Source: Hyalangium versicolor (lineage in GTDB: Bacteria > Myxococcota > Myxococcia > Myxococcales > Myxococcaceae). Taken from it: DNA of 64,000 nucleotides. A program made the translations under genes and the position numbers. Below are positions 36,978-45,900 of this stretch, piece after piece. The stretch spans positions 1 to 64,000 of the forward strand of contig NZ_JAHXBF010000032.1 of assembly GCF_020103695.1 (NCBI RefSeq). The letters are read 5' to 3'. Position 1 is the stretch's first letter; every line of letters begins with the position of its first letter. The notes beneath the pieces are model-generated. The model was not told the origin of the DNA, ran no database searches, and saw nothing but the letters and a program-made list of their open reading frames with translations.

Positions 36978-37541
36978 TCACGTCAGCGGAGGCGCCAGCA
37001 GCACCACCGAGTACCCCACCGCCGTCCTGTCCCCGGGGTTCTCGTACGAGTGCTTCTGGTCCCCTCGGAACACGACCACGTCCCCGGTCTGCAGCTCGAA
37101 GCGCTCACCGCTGGCCACCAGCACGAGCTGCCCCGCCTCGCACGCGAGGTACTCCCGGGTACCCGCGGTGTGTGGCACGCCCGTGATTCGCACCCGTGGC
37201 GGCAACTCCATCCGGTCGAACTCCATCCCTGGCAGCGGATCCGGCAGCAGCTTGCGCAGCATCCCCGCCCCACGCTGGCGCACCGGCAGGCTCTCGCGAG
37301 GGTAGTGCCGGGCACTGGCCCGAGGCCGGGCCACCAGCTCCTCCAACGACACCTGGAGCGCACTGGCCACGCGGTGGAGCACCGCCAGCGTCGGGTTGCT
37401 CGCCCCGGACTCCAGGTGGGCCCACGTCGCCCGAGGAATCCCCGCCAGCTTCGAGAGCTGGGCCTGGGTCGCTCCCCGAGCCTCTCGCAGCCCCTTGATG
37501 TTGCGCGCCAGCCGGCCTGCCAGCTCTTCGTCACCGCTCAT
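36978..37541 (-). CDS. XRE-family transcriptional regulator with cupin domain
   Basis: The 187-residue protein starts at the ATG at 37541. Residues 10-68 are a helix-turn-helix (IKGLREARGATQAQLSKLAG, then PRATWAHLESGASNPTLAVL). The C-terminal half is a cupin-2 beta barrel (GTREYLACEAGQLVLVASGE, LQTGDVVVFRGDQKHSYEN) that may bind a small effector. A 26-bp element with two GCCAAT boxes lies 13 nt upstream of its start, and a closely similar element is in front of the SDR-queA operon 3.4 kb away. It therefore probably controls itself and that operon (inference). It is divergent from the caspase-fold protease gene. Confidence 0.88.
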   Translation of the reverse strand: MSGDEELAGRLARNIKGLREARGATQAQLSKLAGIPRATWAHLESGASNPTLAVLHRVASALQVSLEELVARPRASARHYPRESLPVRQRGAGMLRKLLPDPLPGMEFDRMELPPRVRITGVPHTAGTREYLACEAGQLVLVASGERFELQTGDVVVFRGDQKHSYENPGDRTAVGYSVVLLAPPLT

Positions 37542-37553
37542 GCCACCCACTCT

Positions 37554-37579
37554 GCCAATGGCCTGACACCCGCGCCAAT
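37554..37579. promoter_or_regulatory. Candidate operator, copy 1 (two GCCAAT boxes 20 bp apart)
   Basis: The sequence runs GCCAATGGCCTGACACCCGC then GCCAAT. It lies between the divergent XRE-cupin and caspase-fold genes, directly in front of the regulator start. The same pattern, with the same 20-bp spacing and matching bases between the boxes, recurs at 40939-40964. Confidence 0.55.
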
Positions 37580-37659
37580 TCATGAGCCTTCGGCCCGGCC
37601 CCCCCGCTGGGAAAGCGGGGGCGGATGGAGCATGCTCCTGGCCAGCGGCGAGAGGCCTC

Positions 37660-39228
37660 ATGGTCAGCAATCTGGTGGCAGGTGTTCTGGGAGCCTGGGT
37701 TCTCGGCGGCGCTGCGGCCGAGCCGACCTACAACATCCTGGTGCTGGGCGGCGGCGGCGAGCCCGAGCACAACGAGATCGCCCTGGAGAAGAACGCGCTC
37801 TACTTCCAGCGCACGCTGGAGGCGTTCGGCATGGATCCGGCGGCCGCGTCCCTCTACTTCGCCAACGGCAATGACGGGGAGCAGACCGTTCGCTACCTGG
37901 ATGCGGACAAGCAGGTGCGCTTCAAGGCGCCGGACATCCCTCACCTCAAGGGCCCCTCGACGCGCGCGAGCTTCCAGGAGTGGCTGGGCCGCACGCTCGG
38001 GGAGAAGCCCCAGCGGCCCGTGTTCCTCTATTTCACCGGGCACGGCGGCCTGAACTTCGACAACTCGAACAACAACTACCTGATGCTGTGGGACGAGCGC
38101 TCCTTGAGCGTGCGCACCCTGGCCCGAGCCCTGGATCGGCTCTCGCCCGATGCGCCCGTGGTGGCGGTGATGTCCCAGTGCTTCGCCGGCTCGTTCGCCA
38201 ACTTCATCTATCAAGGCGGAGATCCCCAGCAGCCCGTGGCCGCGCAGGCCCGCTGCGGCTTCTTCGCGACGGTGAAGGAGCGCCCCTCCGTGGGCTGTAC
38301 TCCGGAGGTGGATGAGGCGGACTACCGCGACTACAGCTCCAGCTTCTTCGCCGGTCTGAGCGGACGCAGCCGGGTGGGGCAGCCCGTGCAATCAGCGGAC
38401 TACGACCATGATGGGCGCGTCAGCTTCGCTGAGGCCCACGCCTTCGCGAAGGTGGATGGGGAGACCACCGACTTTCCCGTATCGACCTCGGAGGTCTGGC
38501 TGCAGCGCAAGGCGAGCGAGGAGGACGAGAGCGCGATCTATGACCACCCCATGCTCGAACTGCTGGCCCGCGCGCGACCGGAGCAGCGCTACGTCGTCGA
38601 GGCGCTGTCCCATCGGTTGGGGCTCGAATTGAGTCTGTCCCTGCTCCAGAACGAGCACCAGTTGGAGAAGATCGTGAAGACGGACGAGCAGAGGGCGTTC
38701 GTCATCCGCCTCTGGATGGAGCTGCTCAACCTCGGCATCGAGACCCGCGTCCGCGGCGAGGGGAAGACCCCCGACCTCCAGGTGCTTAATCGTCTCCTGG
38801 CCTGCGAAGGGGGCTCCTGGCACGAGCCGCCGAGAGCTGCCGTGTTCCCACAGGAGGAGGACCACCAGCCGGAACCCACCAGCCTCTGCGTCGCGAGCGA
38901 GGAGGAGGGGGGGACCCCACACCGCATCGCCTCGATGGCGCGCCAGAGCGAGACGGATGAGGGCGGGCCGTGGACGCCTCGATTCGAGGAGCTGTTCGAC
39001 CGCGCGGGAATGAGCCTGAGGGATCGCGCCAACCTGATCTACCTGAAGGACCATGCCTCTCCCCACTCGGAGGAGTACCACCGGGAGATCTTCCAGCGCC
39101 TGCGGGCTACCCTGGCTGGCTGTGGCGATGAGGAGACCTGCGAGGCCGTGCTGAGGATGGCACTCCGGCGGATCGGCACCGAGCTCTGCACGCCCGACAC
39201 ACCGTTGAGCAGCCTCGTGACCTGGTAG
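37660..39228 (+). CDS. Caspase/legumain-fold (clan CD) cysteine protease-like protein
   Basis: From the ATG at 37660 the protein has 522 residues with a hydrophobic start (SNLVAGVLGAWVLGGAAAEP), so it may be exported. The clan CD dyad is visible: His in PVFLYFTGHGGLNFD (near residue 127) and Cys in PVVAVMSQCFAGSF (near 174). An EF-hand-like loop follows (DYDHDGRVSFAEAHAF). The C-terminal 250 residues are unrecognised and contain several Cys. Such proteins cleave after Asp, Asn or basic residues; the target is unknown. The frame is also open upstream, but the extra 26 residues are not signal-like. It is divergent from the XRE-cupin regulator, sharing the element at 37554-37579. Confidence 0.78.
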   Translation: MVSNLVAGVLGAWVLGGAAAEPTYNILVLGGGGEPEHNEIALEKNALYFQRTLEAFGMDPAAASLYFANGNDGEQTVRYLDADKQVRFKAPDIPHLKGPSTRASFQEWLGRTLGEKPQRPVFLYFTGHGGLNFDNSNNNYLMLWDERSLSVRTLARALDRLSPDAPVVAVMSQCFAGSFANFIYQGGDPQQPVAAQARCGFFATVKERPSVGCTPEVDEADYRDYSSSFFAGLSGRSRVGQPVQSADYDHDGRVSFAEAHAFAKVDGETTDFPVSTSEVWLQRKASEEDESAIYDHPMLELLARARPEQRYVVEALSHRLGLELSLSLLQNEHQLEKIVKTDEQRAFVIRLWMELLNLGIETRVRGEGKTPDLQVLNRLLACEGGSWHEPPRAAVFPQEEDHQPEPTSLCVASEEEGGTPHRIASMARQSETDEGGPWTPRFEELFDRAGMSLRDRANLIYLKDHASPHSEEYHREIFQRLRATLAGCGDEETCEAVLRMALRRIGTELCTPDTPLSSLVTW

Positions 39229-39259
39229 GCGAAGCTGCCGCGGAGCCACTCCGGGAGCT

Positions 39260-40828
39260 TCAGGGCTGCGCCGCGCCAGCGACCTCGGCAGTGTCGCGCA
39301 CCTCGAGTGACAACCGGGCATGCCGCGCCCAGAGCTCCTCCTCGTCCCTGGCCGCATGGCTCCAGCCTCCGGGCCGGTACAGGAGCAGTTTCCCATCACT
39401 CGCTGCGTCGATCGCCGCCCGGCTCTCGGCCAGGGCCTCGCGTGAGAGGCCTTGCTTCTCCAGGACCCGGGCAAGGCAGTCATGGGCGAACGGATTGTCC
39501 GGCTCGGCGTTCCGCCAGGAGGTGCAGATCCTCTCCGCGGCCACGGCGTCCATGCGCCCGTCGGTACTCCGGCTCGCGGCGAGGCGGCTCCAGATGTCAT
39601 CCCGCTCGGCGAGCACCTTCCAGGCCCACGGCAGGAGCGTTGGGGACCACTGCCTCCAACCCTCATTGGGAGCCTGTGTCAGCAGGCGGGACAGCGTCCG
39701 GCGCGTGAGGAACGCATCTCGATCGATGAGCACCAGGGTGTCGAGCACCTGGGGCACGGTCTTGAAGTCCCGTGCCAGCAGCAGGGCATCCACGGTGACA
39801 GCGAGCAGCTCCAGCCCATTGCCTCGGGCGGTCTTCAGCAACTCGAGGATCTGCTCGCGAGCCACCTCCGGAGAGGTTCCAGGCAGCTCCGCCTGGGCTT
39901 CCTGCCACGCCAGGAGGGCAAAGGGATTGTCCGGGTGATGTTCGAGCTCTCGCTCGTCGGAGAGCGGGATGTCGCACGCGCCCAACTGGATGAAGGCATT
40001 GCGCACGGGCTGTCCCTCCTCGTCGAAGACGGGCAGCGTGTACTCGAGGATCCGCTGGTCCTCGCGAGACAGGACGCGCAGGTGGACGAGCGTCGCATCC
40101 GCGGGGAGCTTCAGCTCATAGGAGAGCAGCACGCCTTGCGTCCGCATGGGCGCGACGCCCTGGGTGAAGGAGGAGTCCCCATGCACGTCCCAGGCGATCC
40201 GAGCCTCGGCGGGCTCCTGCAGGGAGCGGGGCGAGTAATAGACCTTCACCGTCGAGCCGCGCGTGGGCTGCTCGGGACGGACCAGGAGCGGAGGCTCCCA
40301 AAGTGCGCCGATGTCGATGGAGTGGGCGACCACAGGCTTGCCGGGGCGGGTGGCCTCGGGGGGACGCGTCTCCGCATCGAGCACCTCCGTGAGGCGGGGG
40401 AACGCATCGATGGCGCCCGACCACCGTTTGAGGATCTTCCCATCACGGCCAATGATGACATGCGTGGGGAAGGCGGAGACGCTGTACTCGTCCGCCAGGT
40501 CCTCGGAATCCGGGATGACGGCGTAGCGGAGCGGGTTCTTGCGGAGGTGCTTCTCCAACTCCTCCTTCTCGTCGAGCGCGGGCGCCAGGAACACCACATC
40601 CGGGTTCGCCTGATACCGGGCGACGACGCGGTTGAGCGCCGGACGCTCGGCCCGGCACGGCGGGCAGTCCTTGAACCAGAAGTTCAGGACGATGATCTTC
40701 CCGGACAGGCCGCCGGACGTGTAGCGGCGGCCCTCCATGTCCGTCACGTCGAACAGGGGGGCGCGCTCCGCGAAGGCCTGAGAGGCCAGGAGAGCGACGA
40801 ACAGCGCGAGCAGGCGGGCGAGTGGCAC
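39260..40828 (-). CDS. Exported TlpA-like thioredoxin-fold protein with long C-terminal extension
   Basis: The 522-residue product has a clear signal peptide (LLALFVALLASQAFA, cleavage before ER). A TlpA/ResA domain covers residues 22-160: IIVLNFWFKDCPPCRAERPAL has the CPPC redox motif and YSVSAFPTHVIIGRDGKIL the cis-Pro. A beta domain (about 180-290, STVKVYYSPRSLQEPAEARI) and a helical TPR-like C-terminal region (DNPFAHDCLARVLEKQGLSR) follow, which is far longer than a normal 150-190-residue TlpA protein. It is probably a periplasmic disulfide reductase with a docking module (inference). It converges with the protease gene (31 nt apart). Confidence 0.82.
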   Translation of the reverse strand: MPLARLLALFVALLASQAFAERAPLFDVTDMEGRRYTSGGLSGKIIVLNFWFKDCPPCRAERPALNRVVARYQANPDVVFLAPALDEKEELEKHLRKNPLRYAVIPDSEDLADEYSVSAFPTHVIIGRDGKILKRWSGAIDAFPRLTEVLDAETRPPEATRPGKPVVAHSIDIGALWEPPLLVRPEQPTRGSTVKVYYSPRSLQEPAEARIAWDVHGDSSFTQGVAPMRTQGVLLSYELKLPADATLVHLRVLSREDQRILEYTLPVFDEEGQPVRNAFIQLGACDIPLSDERELEHHPDNPFALLAWQEAQAELPGTSPEVAREQILELLKTARGNGLELLAVTVDALLLARDFKTVPQVLDTLVLIDRDAFLTRRTLSRLLTQAPNEGWRQWSPTLLPWAWKVLAERDDIWSRLAASRSTDGRMDAVAAERICTSWRNAEPDNPFAHDCLARVLEKQGLSREALAESRAAIDAASDGKLLLYRPGGWSHAARDEEELWARHARLSLEVRDTAEVAGAAQP

Positions 40829-40938
40829 GTCAGGGTGGAGCTTAGCAGCCAGAGGGCGCTTCCCAGTCAGGGGGCTGGTTCAAGACGGGAGCCTTGCTCG
40901 CCTGCCAGCCCGTCCTCACGCTCATGAAGGAACATTCC

Positions 40939-40964
40939 GCCAATGCATTGGCACCCACGCCAAT
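40939..40964. promoter_or_regulatory. Candidate operator, copy 2, upstream of SDR-queA
   Basis: The sequence runs GCCAATGCATTGGCACCCAC then GCCAAT. It contains a perfect 14-bp palindrome (GCCAATGCATTGGC, 40939-40952) and two GCCAAT boxes 20 bp apart. It matches the element at 37554-37579 and lies 46 nt before the SDR start, where an operator or activator site would be expected. Confidence 0.55.
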
Positions 40965-41010
40965 GGATCGGCCAGGGGCGTGTACTTCTTGAAGCACAGG
41001 AGGAGACACG

Positions 41011-41736
41011 ATGAAGCTCGAAGGCAAGGCAGTGCTGGTCACGGGCGCGAGCCGCGGATTGGGCGAGGCGCTCATGAAGGAGCTGGTGCGCAAGGGCGCT
41101 CGGGTGGTGGGCGTCGCGCGCCACGCTCAGGAGATGGAGGCCGTGGCGGCAGCCCTCCGCGCCCAGGGACATGTGGCGCATGCGCTCGCCTATGACGTGG
41201 GAGACAAGGAAGCCATCTACCCTCTGGTCGGCGCGGCATCCGCGCTGGTAGGCCCCCTGGATGTGCTTGTGCACAACGCCAGCACGCTGGGGCCCACGCC
41301 GCTGCCCCTGCTGCTCGACACCGCGTGCGAGGATCTCTCGAAGGTGCTGGAGGTGAACCTGGTGGGCCCCTTCCGCCTCACCAAGGCCGTGGCCGGAGCC
41401 ATGGCGATGCGCGGGGGCGGCGTGGTGGTGCACCTCACCTCGGACGCGGCTGTGTCCGCCTATCCCCGCTGGGGCGCCTACAGCGTGTCCAAGGTCGCGC
41501 TGGAGCACCTGGGCCGCATTTGGGCCGCGGAGCTGCAGGGCACCGGCGTGCGCTTCTTCAACGTGGACCCTGGTGACATGGACACGCAGATGCACCGCGA
41601 CGCCATCCCCGAAGCGGACCCCGCTACGCTCCTGCGCCCGGAGCTCGTGGCCACCCGCCTCGCCGCGCTGCTGGAGCGCGCGGAGACAGTGCCCTCGGGC
41701 AGCCGCCTGGAGGCCTCGCGATTGGAGGCCGCATGA
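41011..41736 (+). CDS. Short-chain dehydrogenase/reductase
   Basis: A 241-residue SDR with the cofactor motif VLVTGASRGLGEALM, NNAG-type HNASTLGP, the active-site Ser in VVHLTSDAAVSAYPRWG and the catalytic Tyr-x-x-x-Lys in YSVSKVALEHLG. The Arg after the first strand (GVARHAQE) suggests NADP. The physiological substrate is unknown. Its stop overlaps the start of the QueA-like gene as ATGA, so the two are coupled. The upstream palindromic element suggests control by the XRE-cupin regulator. Confidence 0.9.
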   Translation: MKLEGKAVLVTGASRGLGEALMKELVRKGARVVGVARHAQEMEAVAAALRAQGHVAHALAYDVGDKEAIYPLVGAASALVGPLDVLVHNASTLGPTPLPLLLDTACEDLSKVLEVNLVGPFRLTKAVAGAMAMRGGGVVVHLTSDAAVSAYPRWGAYSVSKVALEHLGRIWAAELQGTGVRFFNVDPGDMDTQMHRDAIPEADPATLLRPELVATRLAALLERAETVPSGSRLEASRLEAA

Positions 41737-42758
41737 ACGCCGCGCGTTGGCCTCGCGAGCATCCCGAGACGGGGCGGCTCCTGCACATCGCTCCCAGCAC
41801 GGGCCGCATCTCGGACCGGCGGGTGGAGCACCTCCCCGAGCTGCTGCGCGAGGGGGATCTGCTCGTCGTGAATGACGCGGCCACGCTCCCTGCCTCGCTG
41901 CCGGGCCGCACCGAGGAGGGCACTCCCATCGAGTTGAGACTGCTCGCCCGGGAGGAGCAGGGCACCTGGACCGCGGTCCTCTTCGGCGCTGGAGACTGGC
42001 GCATGCGCACCGAGGATCGTCCTGCTCCGCCCTCGCTGCTCCCGGGCTCGCGGCTCGTGCTGGGCTCGCTGACGGCGCGAGTGGTGGAGGTGCTGCCCCT
42101 CTCCGCGCGTCTGCTCCGCGTGGCCTTCGATGCCGAGGGCGCCGCGCTCTGGACCGGGCTGTACCGCTCCGGCCGTCCCGTCCAGTACTCGTACCTCGCG
42201 GGGCCGCTCGCGCTCTGGCACATCCAGACCGCGTACGCGGCACGCCCCTGGGCCGCCGAAGCCCCCTCCGCCGGATTGCCCCTGACATGGAAGGTGCTGC
42301 TCGACTTGCGGCGCCGGGGCGTGCGCTTCGCCTCGCTCACCCATGCCGCCGGGTTGTCCTCCACCGGCGACGCCGCGCTGGATGCCGCGCTCCCACGCCC
42401 GGAGCGCTTCGACATCCCCGCCTCCACGGTGGAGGCCATCCTCGCCACGCGCGCCGCGGGAGGCCGCATCGTCGCCGTGGGCACCACCGTGGTGCGGGCG
42501 CTCGAAGGACGCGCGCTCCAGGCTGGCGGAACTCTCACCCCAGGCGAGGGTGTAACCGAGTTGCTCATGGGACCGGGTTTCGTTCCGCGAGTGGTGGATG
42601 GCCTGCTCACCGGCGTTCATGATCCAACCACAAGCCACTACATGCTCCTCCAGGCCTTCGCGCCGCTCCCACTGCTCCGCGAGGCCGTCCAAATGGCGGA
42701 AAAACTCGGATACCTCGGCCATGAATTCGGGGATTCCTCGCTCATTCTCTCCCCGTGA
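41733..42758 (+). CDS. queA: S-adenosylmethionine:tRNA ribosyltransferase-isomerase (QueA) family
   Basis: The 341-residue protein has the QueA signatures: LLREGDLLVVNDAATLPASL, the central AGLPLTWKVLLDLRRRGVRFASLTHAAG, and the C-terminal GGRIVAVGTTVVRALEGRAL, GEGVTELLMGPGFVPRVVDGLLT, HDPTTSHYMLLQAF. QueA transfers the ribosyl part of SAM to 7-aminomethyl-7-deazaguanine in tRNA during queuosine synthesis. It sits with an SDR rather than with tgt, yajC or secD, and is somewhat shorter and more divergent than usual, so it may be a QueA-like paralogue with another role. Start and upstream stop overlap by 4 nt. Confidence 0.8.
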   Translation: MNAARWPREHPETGRLLHIAPSTGRISDRRVEHLPELLREGDLLVVNDAATLPASLPGRTEEGTPIELRLLAREEQGTWTAVLFGAGDWRMRTEDRPAPPSLLPGSRLVLGSLTARVVEVLPLSARLLRVAFDAEGAALWTGLYRSGRPVQYSYLAGPLALWHIQTAYAARPWAAEAPSAGLPLTWKVLLDLRRRGVRFASLTHAAGLSSTGDAALDAALPRPERFDIPASTVEAILATRAAGGRIVAVGTTVVRALEGRALQAGGTLTPGEGVTELLMGPGFVPRVVDGLLTGVHDPTTSHYMLLQAFAPLPLLREAVQMAEKLGYLGHEFGDSSLILSP

Positions 42759-42895
42759 ACCCGGATTCCACACAGGGAAAACCCATGATTTTGTGTTTGT
42801 AACGCCAACCCATTGAAAAGAAAGGAGCATGAGCAGGCAGGCGGCCGAAAGACCGGGTTATTCATGACTGCCGGGCTGTAAAAGTTCAGCGACGC

Positions 42896-42924
42896 TTGAC
42901 GGGAATTCCTGTTTCATCCATAAA
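42896..42924 (+). promoter_or_regulatory. Sigma70-like promoter for the repeat lipoprotein
   Basis: TTGACG (42896-42901) and CATAAA (42919-42924) are separated by 17 nt in a locally AT-rich segment 64 nt upstream of the ATG at 42988. A GTTGGC/GCCAAC inverted pair lies in the leader. Confidence 0.45.
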
Positions 42925-42987
42925 TAGAGGAAATTTCCCGGTTGGCTGGAATCCCATCTTGCCAACTTCCTCAGCCCGGGGTGTCGC

Positions 42988-45900
42988 ATGAACTGCGCAA
43001 GTCTGTGGAAATCGTCGCTGCTGGTGGTTGCAATGACCCTGATCGCGTGTGGGCAGGAAAACGCCCCGCCGATCCAGCAGGAGAGCACGGTGGGCTCTCG
43101 GCAGGACGCGCTGGCGCAGAACAAGGCCCTCATCCTGGGCCGCACGGTGACGGGCGGTGAGGACAGCGTGGAGGCGGCGGCCGTGCGCGAGTACGGCATG
43201 GCGGTGACGGTGGCCACCGACGCGCAGTGGGCGGCGATGACGCCCGCGGACTTCGCCTCCTATCGCGTCATCATCCTGGGCGATGCGTCGTGCGCCAACC
43301 TGGATGTGGTGTCGGCCGCGGTCGCCAACCGCCACATCTGGGGCCCGACCATCACCGGCAACATCTTCATCGCGGGCACGGCCCCGGTGGACAACGGCGC
43401 GACGGAGGTGACGCAGAAGGCCATCCGGTTCGCCTCCAGCCTGTCGGGCATGACGGGCCTGTATGCCTCGCTGAGCTGCTACTACAAGAACGCCGCGCCG
43501 AACACGCACGTGGAGTTGCTGGAGCCGTTCGGCTACTTCGCCGTGCAGAGCGGCGGGTGCCACGACACCGCGCACATCGTCTCGGATGATCCGGCGCTCT
43601 CCACCCTCACCGACGCGGCGATGTCCAACTGGCCCTGCTCGGTGGGCACGCAGTTCGACAGCTTCCCGCAGGGGGACTTCGCCCCGTGGTCCATCGCGGC
43701 GTACGAGCCGGGCACGAGCCCCTCGTCCCAGAACGTGCAGGAGTTTGGTGACGGCACGATGGGCGCTCCCTACATCCTGGCGCGCGGCACGGTGATGCAG
43801 GGTTGCGGCAACTATGACCAGGACATGAACGAGGAGTGTGACTGGGGCAACGAGAGCAACGGCCTGCCGGGCATGCAGTGCTCGTCGACGTGCCGGTTCC
43901 ACTGGTGCGGTGACGGCGTGGTGGACGCGGACCTGGGCGAGACGTGCGACCAGGGCGCCAACAACGGCTCCGCCCCGGGCGCCTGCCCCAGGTCCTGCCG
44001 CGTCCTGCCGCCGCCTCCTCCGTCGCACCGCCCGCCGCTGGCCATCTGCAAGCACATGACGGTGAGCGCGGGCCCGACGTGCGGTGGCGTGAGCGCCTCC
44101 ATCGACAACGGCTCGAGCGATCCGGATGGGGACATGGTGGGTTGCGTGCAGAGCGTGACGTCCTTTGAGCAGGGCCTCACCACGGTGTCGCTCACGTGCA
44201 CGGACGCGCAGGGGCTGACGGGTTCCTGCACCGGCTCGGTGCGGGTGGTGGATGACATGGCTCCGAGCATCACCTGCCCGGCGGCGAGCAGCTTCGAGTG
44301 CGGCGTCGGCAGCGCGGAGCTGACCCCGGCGCGGGCGGAGGACAACTGCACCACCCCCAAGCTGTCCTACAGCATGGAGAGCGAGGGCTTCTCGGTGGGC
44401 AGCGAGCGGCACGTGACGTGGTACGCGCACGACGGTGAGAACTCGGCCTCGTGCACCACCTCCGTGAAGATGGTGGACACGCTGGCTCCGAGCCTCTCGC
44501 TCAAGGGCGAGACCAGCCAGCTGCTGGAGTGCGGCGCGAGCGCCTACAGCGAGGCGGGCGCCCTGGCGAGCGACAAGTGCGCGGGGGACCTGACCAGCCG
44601 CGTGGCCATCTCCGGCGCGGTGAACGTGGGCGCGGTGGGCCTCTACCCGGTGAGCTACAGCGTGGCGGATGGCGCGGGCAACGTGGCCTCGGCGACTCGT
44701 ACGGTGCGCGTGGCGGACACCCTGGCTCCGGCCCTGGCGCTCAAGGGCGAGGGCGCGCTGGCGGTGGAGTGCGGTGTGGGCCAGTACACGGAGGCGGGTG
44801 CGACGGCCAGCGACGTGTGCGCCGGTGACCTGAGCTCGAGGGTGGCCATCAGCGGCGCGGTGAACGCGGCGGCTCCCGGCGCCTACGCGCTGACCTACAG
44901 CGTGGCGGACGGGGCGGGCCACTCGGTCTCGGCCACCCGCACGGTGAGCGTGAATGACACCCTGGCCCCCAGCCTCTCGCTGGTGGGTGAGGCGACGATG
45001 AACCTGGAGTGCGGTGTGGGTGGCTTCGCGAACCCCGGCGCCACGGCGAGCGACGCGTGCGCTGGCGACCTGACCAGCGCCATCGCCACCAGCGGCACGG
45101 TGAATGCGGCGGCTCGCGGCGCCTACGCGCTGACCTACAGCGTGGCGGACGGGGCGGGCCACTCGGTCTCGGCCACCCGGACGGTGAACGTGAACGACAC
45201 GAAGGCGCCGACCCTCTCCCTGGTGGGCGCGGCCTCGGTGAAGCTGGAGTGCGGCGTGGACAGCTTCACCAACGCGGGCGCCACGGCGTCGGACCTGTGC
45301 GCGGGTGACCTGACCAGCGCCATCGCCACCAGCGGCACGGTGAACACGGCGGCGGTGGGCAGCTACCCGGTGAGCTACAGCGTGGCGGATCCGGCGGGCA
45401 ACGCGGCTTCGGCCACCCGCACGGTGCAGGTGGCGGACACCAAGGCTCCGAGCATCGCCCTCAACGGTGCCAGCACGGTGGCGGTGGAGTGCGGCGTGGG
45501 CCAGTACACGGAGTCGGGCGCCACGGCGGCGGATGCGTGCACGGGCAACCTGAGCTCGAAGGTGGCCATCAGCGGCACGGTGAACGCGGCGGTTCGCGGC
45601 TCGTACACGAAGAGCTACAGCGTGACGGACGCCTCGGGCAACACGGCCTCCACGGTGCGCACGGTGAACGTGAACGACACCCTGGCCCCGAGCCTCGCGC
45701 TGCTCGGCACGGCGACGATGAAGCTGGAGTGCGGCGTGGACACCTTCGTCAACCCTGGCGCCACGGCGGTGGATGCGTGCGCTGGCACCCTGACGGCGGC
45801 CATCGCCACCAGCGGCACGGTGAACACGGCGGCGGTGGGCAGCTACCCCGTCACCTACCGCGTGGCGGACGCGGTGGGCAACGCGGCCACGGCCACCCGC

